DNA of 64,000 nucleotides from Ascochyta rabiei (taxonomy: Eukaryota > Ascomycota > Dothideomycetes > Pleosporales > Didymellaceae), in the NCBI RefSeq assembly GCF_004011695.2, contig NC_082407.1, positions 2,356,001 through 2,420,000 of the forward strand, in the 5' to 3' direction. The position numbers and the translations under genes were made by a program. Below the pieces are notes generated by a model that worked only from the letters and a program-made list of their open reading frames with translations, was not told the DNA's origin and ran no database searches. Shown piece by piece: positions 34,741 through 43,715 of this stretch. The stretch's first letter is position 1, and every line of letters starts with the position of its first letter.

Positions 34741-36122
34741 TGCCGCTTCGCTATCAGTTCGCTCAGCGGAATTTCGTCTTCCTGCTCGTCGTAGAACTCG
34801 ACATCCTCGTCAACACCAAAGTCCTGCAATCTCTCCCCCTCGGCATTCCGCCATCCTTCCTCGCCCTCCCCCTCGTCTCCGTACTTCCTGCCCTCGTCTT
34901 CTGCCTCTTCACTCGCAACGTCTCCATCATCCTCATCATCATCCTCATCGTCGTCGTACTCATCCAAGCCGTGCCCACCCTCCTCCCTCGCCCTCTCCAA
35001 CCGCTCGACAAACGGCCTCCGCCGCCTCACCTCATCCTGCGCCTGCCTAGCCCGGAACGCAGCCAGCGTGTCCTCGGTCCCCAGCTGCGCGTCGCGGAAC
35101 GTAAAGGCAGGCCCGTCCTCGTTGACGCGGCGGCGGTACGCGCGATCCGGGTCCGGGGGCGGCCAGGTCGTGGCGGCGTCTTCGAAGCCGTTGGTCGCGA
35201 ACTGCAGGCCCGACGCGAGGGGCGGTGTGGGCGCGAGGGGGTTGAGCCAGGACAGAGGGTTGGCAGAGCCCATGCCCTGCGCGACGTTGGACAGGATGCC
35301 AATGTCAAAGGGGAACTCCTGCCGCTTGATGCGCAGCGTGCTGCCGTCGGGCGTGCGGAGGTAGCCGCCGAAAGCGCGCGCCCGCCGCAGCAGCGTCCTG
35401 TGGCGCTCGATTTCCCAGCCTTCGATCGTCGTCGTGTTGACGGCTAGGCACCAGATGTTGCGCAGCAGCAGGATGGATAGCATGAAGAGTGTTATGCTGT
35501 TGACGACTAGGGTTGTGAAGAGGTGCCCTAGTTGGAACACGGACGGGCCCAGGTACGAGGGGAGCTCGCGGCTGCTCCAGAGGTGCGCGATGCGCGTGAA
35601 CAGGAAGGATTCGAGCAGGGAGAGCCCGATGCTGGTGTAGAAGAGGAAGCGCAGGAAGTGCGGGAAGGTGGTGTGGGACACGCAGTTTGCAGTCCAGGGG
35701 CAGTGGTGGTCCATTTTGGGTATGCATCTGGGGGGGTGTTAGTACAAACACGCTTCTCACACATGGAAAGCCTCTCTTCAAAAACACGCAACACACCTCT
35801 TGCACTCCTTGCAGTGATGCGCCCGGGGCGGCTTCGCAGCATCGCATTTTCGACACCACTTCCTACTCTTCGCCATCTCCTCCTTCCCATCCGCACCGCT
35901 CACCGCCTCGCCAGCCCACTCCCTCGGGATCGTGCCCGGATCCACAAACACGCTCCTCGTGTACGTGATCCAGATCAAGACCAGTATCACATTCGACGCA
36001 ATCAGCTCCTTCTTCGTCAGCGGTCCAGGCTCCAGGTGCTGCAGCAGCCATTGCGACGGGTAGCCGAGGAAGAAAATCAGGACGTACACGCTCGGCACGG
36101 CGAGCTGCGAGAGCGGCGGCAT
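34647..36122 (-). CDS. PFA4: DHHC palmitoyltransferase Pfa4
   Basis: Adds palmitate to membrane proteins in the ER; in yeast Pfa4 modifies chitin synthase Chs3. Exons 36122-35797 and 35727-34647 (70-nt intron, split Arg codon) give 468 residues. Two N-terminal membrane helices (SVYVLIFFLGYP; LIASNVILVLIWITY) lead to the zinc/DHHC block: RKWCRKC, PPRAHHCKECKRC, MDHHCPWTANCV with catalytic Cys. Two further membrane spans follow. The C-terminal ~180 residues are a long acidic, disordered tail with Asp/Glu runs and a poly-Ala stretch coded by a (GCC)n repeat near 34697-34741. An in-frame ATG at 36182 would add 20 Pro-rich residues; 36122 fits the family better. Confidence 0.93.
34694..34742 (-). 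repeat. GCC triplet repeat coding poly-Ala in PFA4
   Basis: Fourteen or so GCC/GGC triplets encode an Ala run near the Pfa4 C-terminus. Confidence 0.85.
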
Positions 36123-36363
36123 GGCGGGGGGGGGTGGAGGGCGGGACGGGGGAAGGTACGTCGCGGTTGGGCGCGGGGGCACGTGATGATGCTGCGCGTT
36201 GTCCCGTGTGGGTGGTGCCGACTCTCACTCCGCTTCGGCGCGCGCGCGTGACGCTTCCTCTCGACCTCGGAACTGCATTTTGCTTGTCTCGCGGCTGCAG
36301 TGATAGCCCTGTGAGGAACAAGAACAGGAACAAGAACAGGAACTGCACAGGAACAGGAACAGG
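36123..36363. promoter_or_regulatory. Bidirectional promoter PFA4/ALG12
   Basis: Only 241 bp separate the divergent start codons of two ER membrane enzymes. The ALG12 side ends in an AGGAACAAGAAC-type repeat (36312-36362) that must be its 5' leader. Shared control is inferred from spacing alone. Confidence 0.5.
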
Positions 36364-38261
36364 ATGGCGTTCCCGAGCTGGACCTTCCACCTGCTGATAC
36401 CCGCGGTCGTGCTGCTGCACTTGCTTGTCTCGCCGTACACAAAGGTCGAGGAGTCGTTTAATCTGCAGGCTGTTCACGATATCCTGATCCATGGGATTCC
36501 CCGGAGCGACGTGGCTGCCTTCTTCAAGGCCAGCTACGATCACGTCTCGTTTCCTGGCAGCGTGCCCAGGACGTTTGCGGGCGCGTTGGTGCTGAGCGGG
36601 TTGGCGCGCCCGGGTTTGGCCCTGGTGGGTGATAAGGCGCAGGTGCAGGTTCTGGGTAGGGAAGCATTTTTTTTTTTGATTTTTTTTTTAAAGAAAAGAA
36701 AAAAAGAAAAGAAAAAGAAAAAGAAAAAGAAAAAGAAAAAGAGAAAGAGAAAGAGAAAAATATCAAGGACAACGGCTGACCATGTGCAGTCAGGGCGGTG
36801 CTGGGCCTGTGCAATGCCTTCTCGCTCGTTGCGTTTGGGAGAAGCGTTCACACAGCCTTTGGACCATCGGCGGGCGTCTGGTATGCTCTGTTCCAGGCAA
36901 GCCAGTTTCACGTCATCTACTACGCGTCGCGAACGCTGCCTAACATGTTTGCTTTTGTTTTCAGTGAGTCGGGCTAGCCTGGTTCACGAACGATGCTGAT
37001 AGGGACAGGCAACTTTGCTCTGCGAGCTCTGCTGAATGCATACGCGGTCTCTTACAGCCGGGAAGACGTCAATCGATGGTGTCGGCTCTGTCTATACCTG
37101 CTGACCATTGCTGGCGTCGTGTTCCGCTCCGAGCTGGCTATCCTGGTCGGTACAATCACGCTCTACCTACTCGTCACCCAGCGGCTGTCCCTTATCAAGG
37201 TGGTCATCCCTGCCGGGGTAGGCGGACTGGTGATAGGTCTGCTGTGCACCACCCCGATCGACTCGTTCTTCTGGCAGTCCTTCCCGCTGTGGCCGGAGTG
37301 GATCGCCTTCTACTACAACACCATCCAGGGACACTCCGCCGACTGGGGCGTGTCGCCATGGCACTACTACTTTGCCAACGCCCTGCCACGCCTGCTTCTC
37401 AACCCGGCAACCTATCTGCTCTGCATACCCGTCGCCCTTCTGAACGCTGCCACCCGCAGACGGAGCCTTGACCTCCTTGTCCCCCTCATGTCCTTTGTAG
37501 CGCTGTACAGCTTTCTCCCGCACAAGGAGTGGCGGTTCATCGTCTACGTGGTTCCAGGCCTCACTGGCGTCTCCGCCGCAGGTGCATCGTGGATCTGGAC
37601 GCGCCGGTCCAAGTCGATCGTCTACGCCCTCCTATCGCTCATCCTCGCCGCGTCAGTGCTTGTCTCTTTCGCTGCATCGACCGCCATTCTCGCCCTCTCC
37701 AGCCTCAACTACCCCGGTGGAGCAGCGCTGCACAGCCTGCACAGCCTGCACAACGGCATCTCGGATCCGGCGAAGAACCACGTCAGCGTCCACTTGGACA
37801 ACCTCGCCTGCCAGACGGGCGTGACGCGGTTCCTCGAAGCCCACAGCGCGCCTCAGACCGACCTTGACGCGCTAGAGGCGCGGGACTCGCTGCAGAAGAG
37901 GACGTGGGCGTACGACAAGACGGAGGACCCGGCGGTGCTGCTCGATCCGCTGTTCTGGGCCCGGTTTGACTACGTGCTAGCAGAGCGGCCGGAGAAGGTC
38001 ATCGGCAGCTGGGCGGTCGTCCACGCCGTGTACGGGTTTGGCGGCGTGCGGGTGTTGCAGCCTGGGGAGCAGAGCGGGGCGGTGGTCGAGGCGGTGGTTG
38101 GGGATCCCGAGAGTGCAGGCGCGGCAGGCGACTGGACGGAGAGGGTCGCTGGGGCGTGGAGGCGGCTGGAGGGTGTGCTCAGACAAGGCGTCTTGAGAGG
38201 GTACTGGGTGGAAGTGCGGATGGAGCCGAGGATCAGAATACTGCGGAATCAACTCAAGTAG
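36364..38261 (+). CDS. ALG12: ALG12 alpha-1,6-mannosyltransferase (GT22)
   Basis: ER-lumen transfer of mannose from Dol-P-Man onto Man7GlcNAc2-PP-dolichol during N-glycan assembly. Exons 36364-36655, 36790-36963 and 37009-38261 join to 572 residues. The N-terminal membrane helix is followed by [15 protein letters not shown], the conserved GT22 loop with the acidic catalytic region. [13 protein letters not shown], also diagnostic of ALG12/ALG9/PIG-B relatives, lies in the second half. About ten hydrophobic spans are visible. Intron 1 (134 nt) contains poly-T and A4-5G tracts next to the donor side. The loop sequence and length favour ALG12 over ALG9 or SMP3. Confidence 0.92.
36664..36765 (+). 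repeat. Poly-T and AAAAAG repeat in ALG12 intron 1
   Basis: Two T-runs then about ten A3-5G units fill most of the 134-nt intron. The T-run falls at the 5' side, not at the usual polypyrimidine position before the acceptor. Confidence 0.85.
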
Positions 38262-38404
38262 TGGCTCGGAAGCAAGACAAACGACCGGTTCCTACACGGC
38301 TAGCTGCCCATCGTACAGCTCGCAGCCCCCCGGTTCGTAAAAGGCACTAGGTGCTCCTGTAACGCCGTGATGTGTCTTATCAGTCCCTACTATACAACGC
38401 CCAA

Positions 38405-38486
38405 ACTCCCACCCAGCGCACGACGCAATCCACCGCCGAAGCAATCCACCGCCGACGCAATCCACCGCCGACGCAATCCACCGCCG
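38405..38486 (+). repeat. 16-bp tandem repeat after CMC2
   Basis: Four to five units of GCAATCCACCGCCGAC, abutting the 3' end of the CMC2 coding sequence, so probably in its 3' UTR. Confidence 0.85.
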
Positions 38487-38487
38487 A

Positions 38488-38870
38488 CTACACCTGCGTA
38501 CCCTGCATACCCTGCATGCCCTCTCTCCTCTCCTCCCTCGCCCCCAGCCGCTCCAGCCGCTCCGCCTCGGTGTACTTGTCCGCGTCCAGGTCCGCCCACA
38601 CCTTCTTGATGTGCTCGCGCTTCTCCTTGGCCGCCTCGCGGTTCTGCCGAGTCTTCTCGAGCCGCAGCCCGCGCAGGCACATGTTGACTCTGTACTTTGC
38701 GTCTGTGCAGTTCCCGGTGACTTTCCAGAGGAAGCCGCGGGCGTGGCACTCGTCGAGCGCGGCGACGACGTCGGCGCAGCCTGGGGTTGCGTGTTAGCGT
38801 GGGCGTTGGGCGCACGGCGGGGGGAAGGCGCGCTCTTCTGGACTTCCTCCGTGTGCAGATGGGGATGCAT
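38488..38870 (-). CDS. CMC2: Cmc2-like twin CX9C mitochondrial protein
   Basis: Small intermembrane-space protein of the Cmc1/Cmc2 family needed for cytochrome c oxidase assembly. The N-terminus MHPHLHT and the two CX9C pairs, CADVVAALDEC and CTDAKYRVNMC, with HARGFLWKVTGN between them, are diagnostic. The model is exon 1 38870-38816, intron 38815-38781 (GTGCGC...CCCAG, with GCTAAC branch-like sequence) and exon 2 38780-38488, 115 residues. The intron is only 35 nt, so the splice site is uncertain; the frame needs an intron or another junction here because the family normally joins MHPHLHT almost directly to the first Cys. After the second CX9C a basic helix (RLEKTRQNREAAKEKREHI) and a short GMQGMQG tail finish the protein. 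Confidence 0.85.
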
Positions 38871-39248
38871 TGTGTGCGGGCGATGTGCGGCGTGTGGTGC
38901 TCGCGGTGCGGACGGCGGGCGTGGCGTGGCGTGGCGTGGCGTGGAGCTCGATGGATGGCGGCGTCGATGGATGCCGAGAGTGGCCCATGGGCGAGGCGCA
39001 GGGTTTCGCGAACCTGGTCCATGCGCCGCGCCGACAGGAACACACTCGAGGCTCGAGCGACGTGGATGGGAGTGTTGGAATCCGTGGAATTGCTTTCTTT
39101 GCCCAAATCGGCCGGACGGTCCTTTGCGCTCTTTGCCATTTCACTTCCCGGCGCTGTCAGGTCTGCCCTGCGACCGCGGAATCTCGAGACACCACCGAGC
39201 TCTCCCCGCAACCAGCGCGCGCCGTGCCTGCAACCCACACCACTCAAC
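38871..39248. other. Divergent intergenic region CMC2/prefoldin 2
   Basis: About 380 bp with a GTGGC pentamer repeat near 38925-38945. Must hold both promoters. Nothing else seen. Confidence 0.5.
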
Positions 39249-39764
39249 ATGGCGTCAAAAGCACAGCTCGACAAGCAGCAGCGTTTGTGATACATGGCCA
39301 TCGCTCCCCGTTCCTACTGACCGTCGCCAGAGCTCCAGACGACGTACCAGAACTACAAGACGACACTGCAGAACATAGCGTCCAAGATCGGCGACATTGA
39401 GCAGGAGACAGAAGAGCACAAGTGCGTTGGCTCGACCTCACAATGTTGTGTAGACGTACGTGCTAACACACCACAGACTCGTGCTGGAGACGCTAGAGCC
39501 GCTGCCGGGGGGCCGCAAATGCTTCCGCATGATCAACGGCGTGCTGACCGAGCGGACCGTCGCAGACATTGTGCCCATTCTGCAGACCAACCAGGACGGG
39601 CTGAAGAAGACGCTGGAGGAGCTGGTCAAGCAGTACAAGAGCAGACAGGACGAGATGGAGAAGTGGAAGGTACGTCGAATTGTGTTGGAGGCGGGCAGAG
39701 GGGAGACTGACACTTTGCGCAGAAGAAGAACAATGTGCAGGTCGTTCAGCAGCCGGGGCAGTGA
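39249..39764 (+). CDS. GIM4: Prefoldin subunit 2 (Gim4)
   Basis: Beta-type subunit of the cytosolic prefoldin hexamer that hands actin and tubulin to the CCT chaperonin. Four small exons, 39249-39282, 39331-39421, 39477-39669 and 39723-39764, join in frame to 119 residues. The layout is classic: N-terminal coiled helix (LQTTYQNYKTTLQNIASKIG), the beta hairpin LEPLPGGRKCFRMINGVLTERTV, then a second coiled helix (LKKTLEELVKQYKSRQDEM). Every junction restores conserved sequence, so the exon structure is well supported. Length agrees with the family. Confidence 0.94.
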
Positions 39765-40292
39765 GTGTGGATGAGGAGGCGGCTCTAGGCAAAGAAGGAC
39801 GCGGCCGTGTCGTGGGGGAATGAAAGGAGCCGGTCGTAGCCTTGGTCGTTGAAGTTGATATCACATTCTGTTCACGTTCAGCTCATCAAGCTCACGCTGG
39901 GTGTCGCATCCGTGTAGGGAGTCTGGGAGTCTGCGTGTGATGAAATCCATCAGACTCCCATCTGGACCACCTCCAGAGCCGACTGCACTCCGGCACCCTC
40001 ACCCAACAACAGAGAGAGCAGAAAGCAGCCCAGCTTCTTACAGTGCAACCCATCCCAGTCGGTCATGGGCTGCGGTGTTGTGGAAAGCACCGTCAGACCC
40101 CTGCAACTACCCCGCCATGACCTTTGGTTGCCTGCCCCACCATGCTTTCTCGCGTCTCGCCGCAACTCTCACCCACCGAAGCCTCCAGCCTCATCCACCG
40201 AAGCCTCCAGCCTCATCCACCGAAGCCTCCAGCCTCATCCACCGAAGCCTCCAGCCTCATCCACCAAAACCTCCAGCCTCATCCACCACATC
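39765..40292. other. Intergenic region with 22-bp repeat before DENR
   Basis: About 530 bp between prefoldin 2 and DENR, both plus strand. The final ~115 bp is a minisatellite abutting the DENR ATG (listed separately). No gene seen in the rest. Confidence 0.55.
40176..40288 (+). repeat. 22-bp minisatellite in DENR 5' leader
   Basis: Five units containing CCGAAGCCTCCAGCCTCATC, the last changed to CCAAAACC. The array ends within about 10 bp of the DENR start codon, so it almost certainly lies in the 5' UTR. It is Pro-codon-like and C-rich, with no ATG inside. Confidence 0.9.
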
Positions 40293-41063
40293 ATGTCTGC
40301 CGACACATTACCGATCAAGGTCACATACTGCGGAGGTTCGTACAACGCGACCCGCCTGGAAGCCGTGGCTAACGAGGAGCAGTATGCACGCTGCCACCAG
40401 AAGTAGGTACGGCACCAGCACGCATCGAGCGCGGGCGCCGAGCTAACCGGTGTTGTGACAGTACTGCGAGTTCGGCGGGACGACGAAGAAGTGTGAGGAA
40501 TGGCTAGCGGACGAGCATCCCGCCATGCACGAGGTGCTGTACTCGCAAGGTACGAGCTCTGCACCGGACCCCCATGCCACCCATGGACGACGGCTGGTGT
40601 GTGCACGACCCGCTGACGCGCCACAGAGGCGCTCGCGCAGAACCTCTCCTCGCTCTCCGTCGAGGCGCAGAAGCGCGCGGAGAAGGACGCGGTCAAGAAG
40701 GCTAACAAGGCGGCGTCGGCGGAGAAGCGCGAGGCGGAGACGCGCGCCTCGTCCAAGATCATCATCAAGCGCATCGAGCGCAACAAGCGCAAGTACGTCA
40801 CTGCCGTCTCCGGCCTGGAGGCCTTTGGCCTGGACATGAAGAAGGTGTCCAAGGACTTTGGCAAGAAGTTTGCGACGGGCGCTAGTGTGACGAAGCTGCC
40901 CGGCGGCGGCGAGGAGATTACCGTCCAGGGCGATCTGAGCGAGGACATTGAGGACTTCTTGGTCAAGACGTACAAGGAGGTCCCCGAGGACAACATCGAG
41001 TTGGTCGAGGACAAGAAGAAGTCCAAGGGGGAGAAGGCCGCGGCGAACGTGCCTGCGCAGTGA
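40293..41063 (+). CDS. TMA22: DENR / Tma22 translation re-initiation factor
   Basis: Partner of MCT-1/Tma20; promotes ribosome recycling and re-initiation by acting on post-termination 40S subunits. Exons 40293-40335, 40383-40402, 40462-40549 and 40627-41063 join to 195 residues. Exon 2 is only 20 nt yet both flanks restore YCGVCTLPPEYCEFGG, the zinc-binding start of DENR, so it is well supported. The C-terminal half is a SUI1/eIF1-like domain: KIIIKRIERNKRKYVTAVSG, FGLDMKKVSKDFGKKFATG and the GEEITVQGD strand. The middle is a charged Ala/Lys/Glu helix. The tail is Lys-rich. Length and domain order are as usual for fungal Tma22. Confidence 0.94.
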
Positions 41064-41204
41064 GGATGCATGTGGGAAGGGTGTCGTGGACATGGTCTAG
41101 GAGCATGGGCGCAGACGTGAAATGATGCTACACAGCTGAACCGCATGAGTGCTTGTACCTACTCGTCCGTCCCGTGCTGCGTGACGGAGCCCGCTGAAGA
41201 CCGA

Positions 41205-42590
41205 CTACTCGGACGGCTCCGACTCCTCACTGGACCGCCCAGCCACAGGCGTGGTCCCCAGACTCTCCAGCCCTCTCTCCGTGATCAGTTTCCTGTCCCC
41301 GCTCGCCGGCAGCGCAGGCAGCCCGCTCTCCACCCTCGCCTTCTCATACTCGTCCCCCGTCTTCTGCAGCTGCTCCTGCAGGAACGTCTTCCGCTCCTCG
41401 ATCCGAACCCTGTCCGCCTTCAGCTCTTCAAGTTTCCGCAGAATCAGATGGCGGCGCTGCTGCATCGCGGCGGAGTCGGCGTGCAGGCGCTGCAGCACGT
41501 CGTCGAGGTCGGGCAGCGGCGTGATCCTCGGAGGCGTCTTGGTGCCGTCTGGGTGGTCGTCGTAGTCGTCGTAGCCGTCGTCGACCCTGTGCCCGTACCG
41601 GCCGGCGCGCGCTTGGGCCGCGGCAAAGGCCGTGTTGCGCTCGTCGTCCGAGTCGCTCGAGCCGGAGCCGGAGCCCTCTGCGTCGTGGATCAGGGCGGCC
41701 ATGTCTGCGCGCCGCTTGCGCTGGGCTTCGCGCTCGGACTTGCGGCCGAGCGCGATGCGGCCGTCTTCTACAAAGTCGTCGAAGCCCTCGGCTAGGTCTT
41801 CGTCGTCGTGGACGAGGCGCGTTTCTGCGTACTTCTGCTTGGGCCGCACCGAGATGTCGTTGCGGTGCTGCCGGAAGTCGTCTGAGCCCGCGTCGTCCGA
41901 GGCCCACGGCCGCTCTGCGTCGTCTTCGTAGGCTTGTTCTTCCTGTGCGAGGCGCTTTCGCCGTGCCTTTTTCTCTTCTATCTCGGCGGCGGAGGGGATG
42001 GCGGAGGGCAGGTCGACGGGCAGGTCGACGGGCAGGGTCGCAATGGGGCCAAACTTGGAGGCAATGTCGAGCGCTCGCGACTCGGCCTCTTCTTCCGCAG
42101 ACGGCTTCAGGTCGCGGGGTGTGGTGGGCGTGGAGCTGCGCAGTTCGGCCATGTGCTCCTGGCTGTACGACGGCCGTCCCTCGTCTTCCGAGACAGCTGC
42201 GCCCTGCACGAGCGGCGACCTCGCGCGCAGCTGCGCACTCTTCTCCAGCGCTATGCGACCGAGGTTCGACTTCTTGGGCGTCGCCACGCCGGCCTCGCTC
42301 GACTCGTCGCCCTCGTTGGCATCCGACTCGGCGGGCCCAAAGGAAATGCGCAGCGACGAGCGCTTCTTGCCCTTGCCCTTGCCCAGCGCCGGGCGCTTCA
42401 CCACGGAGACTACACCGCGAGTTAGCACGGGGCGCCTACGGAGGTCAGAAAGAGGAGCTGGCAGTTTGCGACGGGGTGCGGACTTACGGGGCTGCGGAGC
42501 TTCGTTCTGCGAGCTGTTTGCGCTGTCGGCCGAGTCGTCGTCGTAGGCGCCCACCTTGCGCGCAACGCGTCCAGAGCCTGCGCGCTTCAT
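41205..42590 (-). CDS. NTR2: NTR2-family spliceosome disassembly protein
   Basis: Ntr2 works with Ntr1 and Prp43 to take apart post-splicing spliceosomes; the fungal family resembles animal GCFC/PAXBP N-termini. Exons 42590-42488 and 42409-41205 give 435 residues. The intron (78 nt, GTAAGT...GTAG) is a multiple of three with no stop, so retention would add 26 residues. Visible marks: KRSSLRISFGP near the start (the family's typical SFGxxE-like element), an acidic region, DDDLAEGF-like segment around HDDEDLAEGFDDF, and a C-terminal coiled coil (VLQRLHADSAAMQQRR, KLEELKADRVRIEERK). Family assignment rests on these motifs and length, with no enzymatic signature to confirm. Confidence 0.82.
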   Translation of the reverse strand: MKRAGSGRVARKVGAYDDDSADSANSSQNEAPQPRKSAPRRKLPAPLSDLRRRPVLTRGVVSVVKRPALGKGKGKKRSSLRISFGPAESDANEGDESSEAGVATPKKSNLGRIALEKSAQLRARSPLVQGAAVSEDEGRPSYSQEHMAELRSSTPTTPRDLKPSAEEEAESRALDIASKFGPIATLPVDLPVDLPSAIPSAAEIEEKKARRKRLAQEEQAYEDDAERPWASDDAGSDDFRQHRNDISVRPKQKYAETRLVHDDEDLAEGFDDFVEDGRIALGRKSEREAQRKRRADMAALIHDAEGSGSGSSDSDDERNTAFAAAQARAGRYGHRVDDGYDDYDDHPDGTKTPPRITPLPDLDDVLQRLHADSAAMQQRRHLILRKLEELKADRVRIEERKTFLQEQLQKTGDEYEKARVESGLPALPASGDRKLITERGLESLGTTPVAGRSSEESEPSE

Positions 42591-42794
42591 TTTGCAGTTT
42601 CTATCCGTGGCCGCCGTGGAGAGCTTCGGCGGCGTCGGCGTGGACGGGCACGTTCAGGCTCACGAGACCACTAGCGTGCTTTGCGCGCCAAGATGTCGAA
42701 ACGCTCGACGACGCAGGCCCGCATCCCAGCTCGACGACCAGCTCGACACCCTCCCGTGCCGCTTCCTCATCCCGCGCAACCACCTTCGCCAGCA
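42591..42794. promoter_or_regulatory. Bidirectional promoter NTR2/SmG
   Basis: Only 204 bp separate two divergent splicing genes. No TATA box. A common promoter is inferred from spacing. Confidence 0.5.
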
Positions 42795-43145
42795 TGCCTC
42801 AAGCACAGCCCGAGCTCAAGAAGGTGCGTCTTCCGCGCCGCCCGGCAGAGCGCCGACTAACGCTGAGCAGTACCTCGAGAAGCGCGTTCTCGTGCAGCTG
42901 AACGGCAGCCGCAAAGTCATGGGCATCCTGCGCGGCTACGACGTGAGTGCTGCCCGCCACACGCCAGCGCGCCGGCCTGCTGACATGCCCAGGTCTACCT
43001 CAACATTGTGCTCGACGACGCATTGGAGGAAAAGGCCGGCGGCGAGAAGGTGCGCATCGGCATGGTCGTCATCCGCGGCAACGCCGTCGTCATGCTCGAG
43101 GCCCTCGACCGCATCAACCAGGACGTCCCCAAGATCGGCCGGTAA
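42795..43145 (+). CDS. SMX2: Small nuclear ribonucleoprotein G (SmG)
   Basis: Member of the heptameric Sm ring on U1, U2, U4 and U5 snRNAs. Exons 42795-42824, 42871-42942 and 42993-43145 give 84 residues. Sm1 is YLEKRVLVQLNGSRKVMGIL followed by RGYD, and Sm2 is GMVVIRGNAVVMLEAL; the residues RGN of Sm2 and the LNGSR turn identify SmG rather than LSm7 (LSm7 has a longer insert). The N-terminus MPQAQPELKK is typical. The protein ends in KIGR, slightly beyond the domain. All introns are GT-AG and in phase 0. Confidence 0.93.
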
Positions 43146-43204
43146 GCCCAGGCCACCCACCGGCCGCACACGTGCGTACGAGCGCGCGACACTCGAACAC
43201 GGCC

Positions 43205-43241
<37 letters not shown>

Positions 43242-43715
43242 AGAGCAAGGCATCAGGCTGGGCGAGACTCGGCCGGCTTTGCAGGGTCGCAGAGGAGATG
43301 CAAACGGCGTTTAGGCGAATGAATGGCTTTGGGTCGGCTTCCCTGTCGGGCGTGGAGAGGAGCTCGAGGCCCCAAGTCGACATCATGGTCTGTCACCGGG
43401 CGACGCAGAGGATACCACATCGCACCGTTCTTACTTCCCCTGGCGGGTCTGGGTGCCAGAGGTTTCGTGTAGAGAAAAGTGGACGTAGCGGCGAGCTACC
43501 CAATATACTGCATTGAACATGACGGGGCGCTTCAACCCCGTCACCAACATTGTTTTTTACTTTTTCTGGTCTTCCCCTTCACCGCACTCGCTCTTCTCAC
43601 CAAGCCTTCTTATCCATCGACACCTCGTCACCTCGTCACCTCATCTCTCGCAGCAAATCGAAATCACCTAGTCAGAAACACAGGTAGGAAGCACGGCGCA
43701 CACGACCCGCCACGC
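43146..43715. other. Convergent intergenic region
   Basis: About 570 bp with a (GAC)n triplet tract near 43204-43240. Otherwise presumed 3' UTRs; nothing else recognised. Confidence 0.5.

Noticed and set aside
40901..41146. Minus-strand frame reading across DENR (40235-41146)
   Set aside because: Shadow of the DENR exons and the 22-bp repeat; no domain.
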